Assembly (NCBI GenBank): GCA_002753095.1
Contig: PDZU01000026.1
Span: forward strand, 1-36,915
Direction: 5' to 3'
DNA: 36,915 nt
Source of the DNA: Magnetococcales bacterium
GTDB lineage: Bacteria > Pseudomonadota > Magnetococcia > Magnetococcales > Magnetaquicoccaceae
The notes beneath the pieces are model-generated. The model had not been told where the DNA came from. It saw nothing but the letters and a program-made list of their open reading frames with translations, and did not search any database. Both the position numbers and the translations under genes were made by a program. This document shows, one piece after another, positions 33,732-36,915 of this stretch; the stretch's first letter is position 1; each line of letters begins with the position of its first letter.

Positions 33732-36086
33732 ATGCCTGCTCTTGTTATTGTTGAATCCCCGGCCAAAGCCAAAACCATTGAGAAATTTCTCGGCCCCGAT
33801 TATCAGGTGATCGCCACGTATGGCCATATCCGCGATCTGCCCAGCAAAGATGGATCCGTGGATCCGGAACAGGGGTTCCGGATGAATTATGAAATTTCCA
33901 AACAGTCCAGCAAACATGTTTCCAATCTGACCTCGGCGGCCAAACAGGCGGAGGTATTGCTGCTGGCCACCGACCCTGACCGGGAGGGAGAGGCCATCTC
34001 CTGGCATGTGCTGGAGGTGCTGCGCGACAAGAAAGAGTTGGCCGGCATTCCCGCCAAACGGGTGGTGTTTCACGAAATCACCAAACGGGCCATTCAGGAG
34101 GCCATCAGCCATGCCAGAGAGATAGACATGGACATGGTCAACGCCCAGCAGGCGCGCCGGGCGTTGGATTATCTGGTTGGTTTCAACTTAAGCCCGTTGT
34201 TGTGGAAAAAGGTGCGCCCTGGTCTGTCGGCGGGGCGGGTGCAGTCGGTAGCCCTGCGTCTGGTCTGCGAACGGGACGCCGAGATTGCCGCCTTCAAGAG
34301 CCAGGAGTATTGGAGCATCCTGGTCGATGTAGAGAAAACGCCTGTCAAGGGAAGCACGGCCAGCCGTCCTTTTCGGGCCCGACTGGTGGTTGCCGAGGGC
34401 AAAAAATTGAGCAAGTTTGACATTCCCGATGCCGAACGGGCCAACGCATGGTGTGAGGCCATCCGGGAGCAACCGCTCCACTTGGTACAACTGGAAAAGA
34501 AGCAGTCGCAACGTCATCCGTCTCCCCCCTTCATCACCTCGACCCTGCAGCAGGAGGCCTCGCGCAAGTTGGGCTTTTCCGCCAAGAAGACCATGATGGT
34601 GGCGCAGCGCCTCTATGAGGGGGTGGAGTTGCCTGCCATGGACGGCGGCCCCGGCGAGGTCGAAGGGTTGATCAGCTACATGCGTACCGACTCGGTCAAC
34701 TTGGCCGAAGAGGCCATCGCGGCGTTGCGGCAGATGATTGAGCAGCGTTATGGCGCTGCCTGCCTGCCCGACAAACCACGCACCTACAAATCCTCGGCCA
34801 AGAACGCCCAGGAGGCCCACGAGGCCATCCGTCCCACCAATCCGGCCCGCACGCCGGACTCTCTCAAGAGCGTTCTGCCCCGCGATCTGTTCGTGCTCTA
34901 CGAATTGGTCTGGAAGCGCAGCATGGCCTGTCAGATGGCCTCGGCACGCATCGATCAGGTGACCGCCACGTTGGCGGTGACCACACCCACTCGGCAGGCC
35001 CCTTTTCAGTTGCGTGCCAACGGCTCTTCGGTAGCCTTTGCCGGCTTTCTGGATGTGTACAGCGAGGGGCAGGACGATGTCTCTCTGCAGGATCGTGATG
35101 AGGATGCTGCCGAGACGATGCTGCCGCCGTTGCAGGAGGGAGAACAGCTCCGTTCGCGGCATATCGACCCCTTGCAGCATTTTACCGAGCCTCCGCCCCG
35201 TTTTACCGAGGCGACGCTGGTCAAGGCGCTGGAGAGCTATGGTATTGGTCGGCCTTCCACCTATGCGCCGATCATGTCCACCTTGCAGGATCGGGGCTAT
35301 GTACGGCTGGAACAAAAAAAATTCTATCCAGAGGATGTCGGTGTGGTGGTCAACCGTTTTCTGGTGGACCATTTTCAGACCTATGTGGACTATCATTTTA
35401 CTGCCCATCTGGAAGATGATCTGGATGCGGTTTCGCGTGGCGAAAAGAGCTGGGTTCCCTTGATGGAACATTTTTGGCAGCCGTTCCAGCAACAGGTGAC
35501 CGACAAGGAGAAATCGACCCGTCGCGCCGATGTGACCAGCGAAGCCACCGATGAGTTGTGTCCTGAGTGTCAGCAGCCTTTGCTGAACAAATTGGGGCGT
35601 TTTGGCCGTTTTTTGGCCTGTTCCAACTATCCAGAGTGCCGTTATACCCGCAATCTCAAGAAAGAGGGGGAGGAGGAGGCGCCCCGCCCGGAACCGGTAA
35701 CCACCGAAGAGGTGTGCGAAAAGTGCGGCAAGCCCATGCTGCTCAAGGAGGGACGTTACGGTAAATTCTTGGCTTGCTCCGGTTACCCGCAATGCCGCAA
35801 CAATCAACCCCTGGAAAAACCAAAATCGACCGGCATCACCTGCCCGGCCTGCAACAAAGGCACTTTCCTGGAGAAAAAATCGCGTTTCGGTAAAATATTT
35901 TACTCCTGTTCCGCTTATCCCAAGTGCAAGAATGCCCTGTGGAATGAGCCGGTCGCGCAACCGTGCCCCCAATGCGGCATGCCGTTCGTAACCCGCAAGG
36001 TGGGCAAGCGCATTGGCACGCAGCTTATCTGTGTTCGGGAAGGGTGTACTTATCAGGAAAAAGTGGCAACAGAAGATTCCCCGTAA
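33732..36086 (+). CDS. topA: DNA topoisomerase I
   Basis: A 784-residue type IA topoisomerase that relaxes negative supercoils. The start is the ATG at 33732 (MPALVIVESPAKAKTIEKFLG), which opens with the TOPRIM domain; DPDREGEAISWH is its acidic centre. The catalytic Tyr316 lies in ISYMRTDSVNL, and RPSTYAP and ENGYVR-like segments follow. The C-terminus carries four topoisomerase zinc ribbons: CPECQQPLLNKLGRFG with CSNYPEC, CEKCGKPMLLKEG with CSGYPQC, CPACNKGTFLEKKSRFG with CSAYPKC, and CPQCGMPF with CVREGC. No SD is obvious before the ATG; tight spacing to dprA suggests translational coupling. Confidence 0.98.
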   Translation: MPALVIVESPAKAKTIEKFLGPDYQVIATYGHIRDLPSKDGSVDPEQGFRMNYEISKQSSKHVSNLTSAAKQAEVLLLATDPDREGEAISWHVLEVLRDKKELAGIPAKRVVFHEITKRAIQEAISHAREIDMDMVNAQQARRALDYLVGFNLSPLLWKKVRPGLSAGRVQSVALRLVCERDAEIAAFKSQEYWSILVDVEKTPVKGSTASRPFRARLVVAEGKKLSKFDIPDAERANAWCEAIREQPLHLVQLEKKQSQRHPSPPFITSTLQQEASRKLGFSAKKTMMVAQRLYEGVELPAMDGGPGEVEGLISYMRTDSVNLAEEAIAALRQMIEQRYGAACLPDKPRTYKSSAKNAQEAHEAIRPTNPARTPDSLKSVLPRDLFVLYELVWKRSMACQMASARIDQVTATLAVTTPTRQAPFQLRANGSSVAFAGFLDVYSEGQDDVSLQDRDEDAAETMLPPLQEGEQLRSRHIDPLQHFTEPPPRFTEATLVKALESYGIGRPSTYAPIMSTLQDRGYVRLEQKKFYPEDVGVVVNRFLVDHFQTYVDYHFTAHLEDDLDAVSRGEKSWVPLMEHFWQPFQQQVTDKEKSTRRADVTSEATDELCPECQQPLLNKLGRFGRFLACSNYPECRYTRNLKKEGEEEAPRPEPVTTEEVCEKCGKPMLLKEGRYGKFLACSGYPQCRNNQPLEKPKSTGITCPACNKGTFLEKKSRFGKIFYSCSAYPKCKNALWNEPVAQPCPQCGMPFVTRKVGKRIGTQLICVREGCTYQEKVATEDSP

Positions 36087-36148
36087 CCGGCTATAGGCAC
36101 GGCAGGATAGACCGGCTTGAACAGCAACGACAGCAAAGGGTGGGCACA

Positions 36149-36691
36149 ATGGCAAAACACGGATGGATGGTACTCGGTTTGGCGGTCGCACTGTTGAGCG
36201 GCTGTTCTGGAGACTTGTTGAAAAGCCGGAACACCTTGGATGAACAGAAACTTTCCAAGTTCGGCCACAAAAAGGAGCTGGAAGATGCCAGGGAGCGTAA
36301 CGACCCCAACTCCGCCTATGAGGCGGGCCAGGAGAGTTTTTTCAGTTTAGGGGGTGATGGGGGGGGTGGCGGTAAAAAGAGTGCCGAGGCCGTGCGGGCG
36401 GACAAGCTGTTTGCCGGGGCCATGAATGTGGTGATTGGATTACCGATCCAGACGGCCAGTCGGGAGGGTGGGGTCATCTCCACCGAATGGAAGGTGGATC
36501 CGTCGCACGCATCCTTCCGGTATCGGGTCAACATTCACATTACCGGCAAGGAGCCTTATGGCACGGTACAGGTGGTGGTGTTGAAGCAGGAGTTGGTACA
36601 AGGCAACTGGTTGGATCGTCCAGCCGATGAGGAAGCGGCGGCCAACATCAGCAAGAGCATCCGCAAGCAGGCCCAGATTGCCCGGCCATAA
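36149..36691 (+). CDS. DUF3576 family lipoprotein
   Basis: A 180-residue protein with a type II signal peptide (MAKHGWMVLGLAVALLSGCSG; lipobox LSGC, Cys19). The start is the ATG at 36149 with AAAGGG about 7 nt upstream. A Lys/Asp-rich segment and a Gly-rich stretch (GGDGGGGG, about 68-75) precede a beta-rich domain with ADKLFAGAMNVVIGLPI, GGVISTEWKVD, RYRVNIHIT and a C-terminal helix ISKSIRKQAQIARP. It fits DUF3576, outer-membrane lipoproteins commonly encoded before leuS in alphaproteobacteria. The function is unknown. Confidence 0.88.
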   Translation: MAKHGWMVLGLAVALLSGCSGDLLKSRNTLDEQKLSKFGHKKELEDARERNDPNSAYEAGQESFFSLGGDGGGGGKKSAEAVRADKLFAGAMNVVIGLPIQTASREGGVISTEWKVDPSHASFRYRVNIHITGKEPYGTVQVVVLKQELVQGNWLDRPADEEAAANISKSIRKQAQIARP

Positions 36692-36723
36692 AAAGACAGA
36701 ATTGATTACAGGTTTTTATCGAT

Positions 36724-36915
36724 TGCGGGGTCCAGGGGAGATTATCTCCCCTGGCGGGTGCAGGGCAGAGCCCCACAAGAGTTAACCTACTCCAAAGGTT
36801 TGAAATCTTTAAAAATTTCTGCGGGGTCCAGGGGCGATCATCGCCCCTGGCGGGTGCAGGGCGGAGCCCTGCTGAAATGGCGCGCTTTTACCGAAGCAGA
36901 TTTGCGCAGCAAATC
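36724..36915. repeat. Intergenic repeat, copy D (two stacked end modules, cut by window edge)
   Basis: Two end modules in tandem, in the orientation opposite to copy A: 36732-36754 (arms CCAGGGGAG / CTCCCCTGG) with a truncated second hairpin 36763-36772, then about 50 bp of AT-rich DNA, then 36828-36850 (arms CCAGGGGCGA / TCGCCCCTGG) with 36856-36872 (GCAGGGC, loop GGA, GCCCTGC). The second continues into the body module (ATGGCGCGCTTTTACCGAAG) and the GCAGATTTGC stem at 36896-36905, whose other arm runs off the window end. It lies downstream of the DUF3576 gene. Confidence 0.9.

Noticed and set aside
34188..36191. A 667-codon open frame antisense to topA
   Set aside because: It is the shadow of a GC-rich gene. 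topA is unmistakable, and the antisense product is low in recognisable structure and has no ribosome-binding site.

Overview
The window is 36.9 kb of bacterial chromosome. Gene content and layout suggest a Gram-negative proteobacterium: ssb, topA, dprA, polA, ispD/ispF, an aa3-type heme A synthase gene, periplasmic signal peptides and lipoproteins are all present. The many c-di-GMP, chemotaxis and two-component genes, a sulfur-globule-type protein and a family of intergenic palindromic repeats would fit a sulfur-oxidising, motile, deep-branching lineage such as the Magnetococcales. That placement is inference; no magnetosome or rRNA genes are present.

Layout. 0.2-2.75 kb (minus): a two-gene module of a DUF3696-type AAA ATPase and an unrecognised protein with a toxin-like C-terminus, probably a defence island. 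2.9-3.7 kb (plus): small membrane protein and shikimate kinase. 3.7-5.9 kb (minus): secreted rhodanese-like protein, repeat copy A, and a Sel1-repeat protein. 6.0-11.9 kb: two-CW protein (plus), then two histidine kinases and a GGDEF-EAL protein (minus). 12.3-14.1 kb: sulfur-globule-like protein (minus, with a clear terminator) and a glycosyltransferase (plus). 14.1-19.7 kb (minus): HD-GYP phosphodiesterase, repeat copy B, Uma2 protein, a chemoreceptor, and a heme-copper-oxidase-like membrane protein lying 11 bp upstream of that chemoreceptor. 19.9-25.8 kb (plus): ctaA, a DUF255 thioredoxin-fold protein and polA. 25.8-27.7 kb (minus): an AT-rich restriction-modification insert with an EcoRV-like endonuclease and a D12-class adenine methyltransferase. 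27.75-28.57 kb (minus): CcsA/YpjD-type membrane protein. 28.6-29.05 kb: repeat copy C. 29.1-36.7 kb: ispD-ispF (plus), ssb (minus), plsY, a secreted protein, dprA, topA and a DUF3576 lipoprotein (plus). The window ends inside repeat copy D.

The most unusual feature is the repeat family. Four intergenic loci carry trains of perfect stem-loops. When copies are compared, the stem sequences change but base pairing is kept (compensatory substitutions in at least five stems). This points to selection for, or copying through, a folded RNA or single-stranded DNA. The other main points are the EcoRV-like restriction enzyme with a methylase of a different style, the ATPase/effector pair, the oxidase-like gene coupled to a chemoreceptor, and a receiver domain that has lost both its phospho-acceptor Asp and its conserved Lys.
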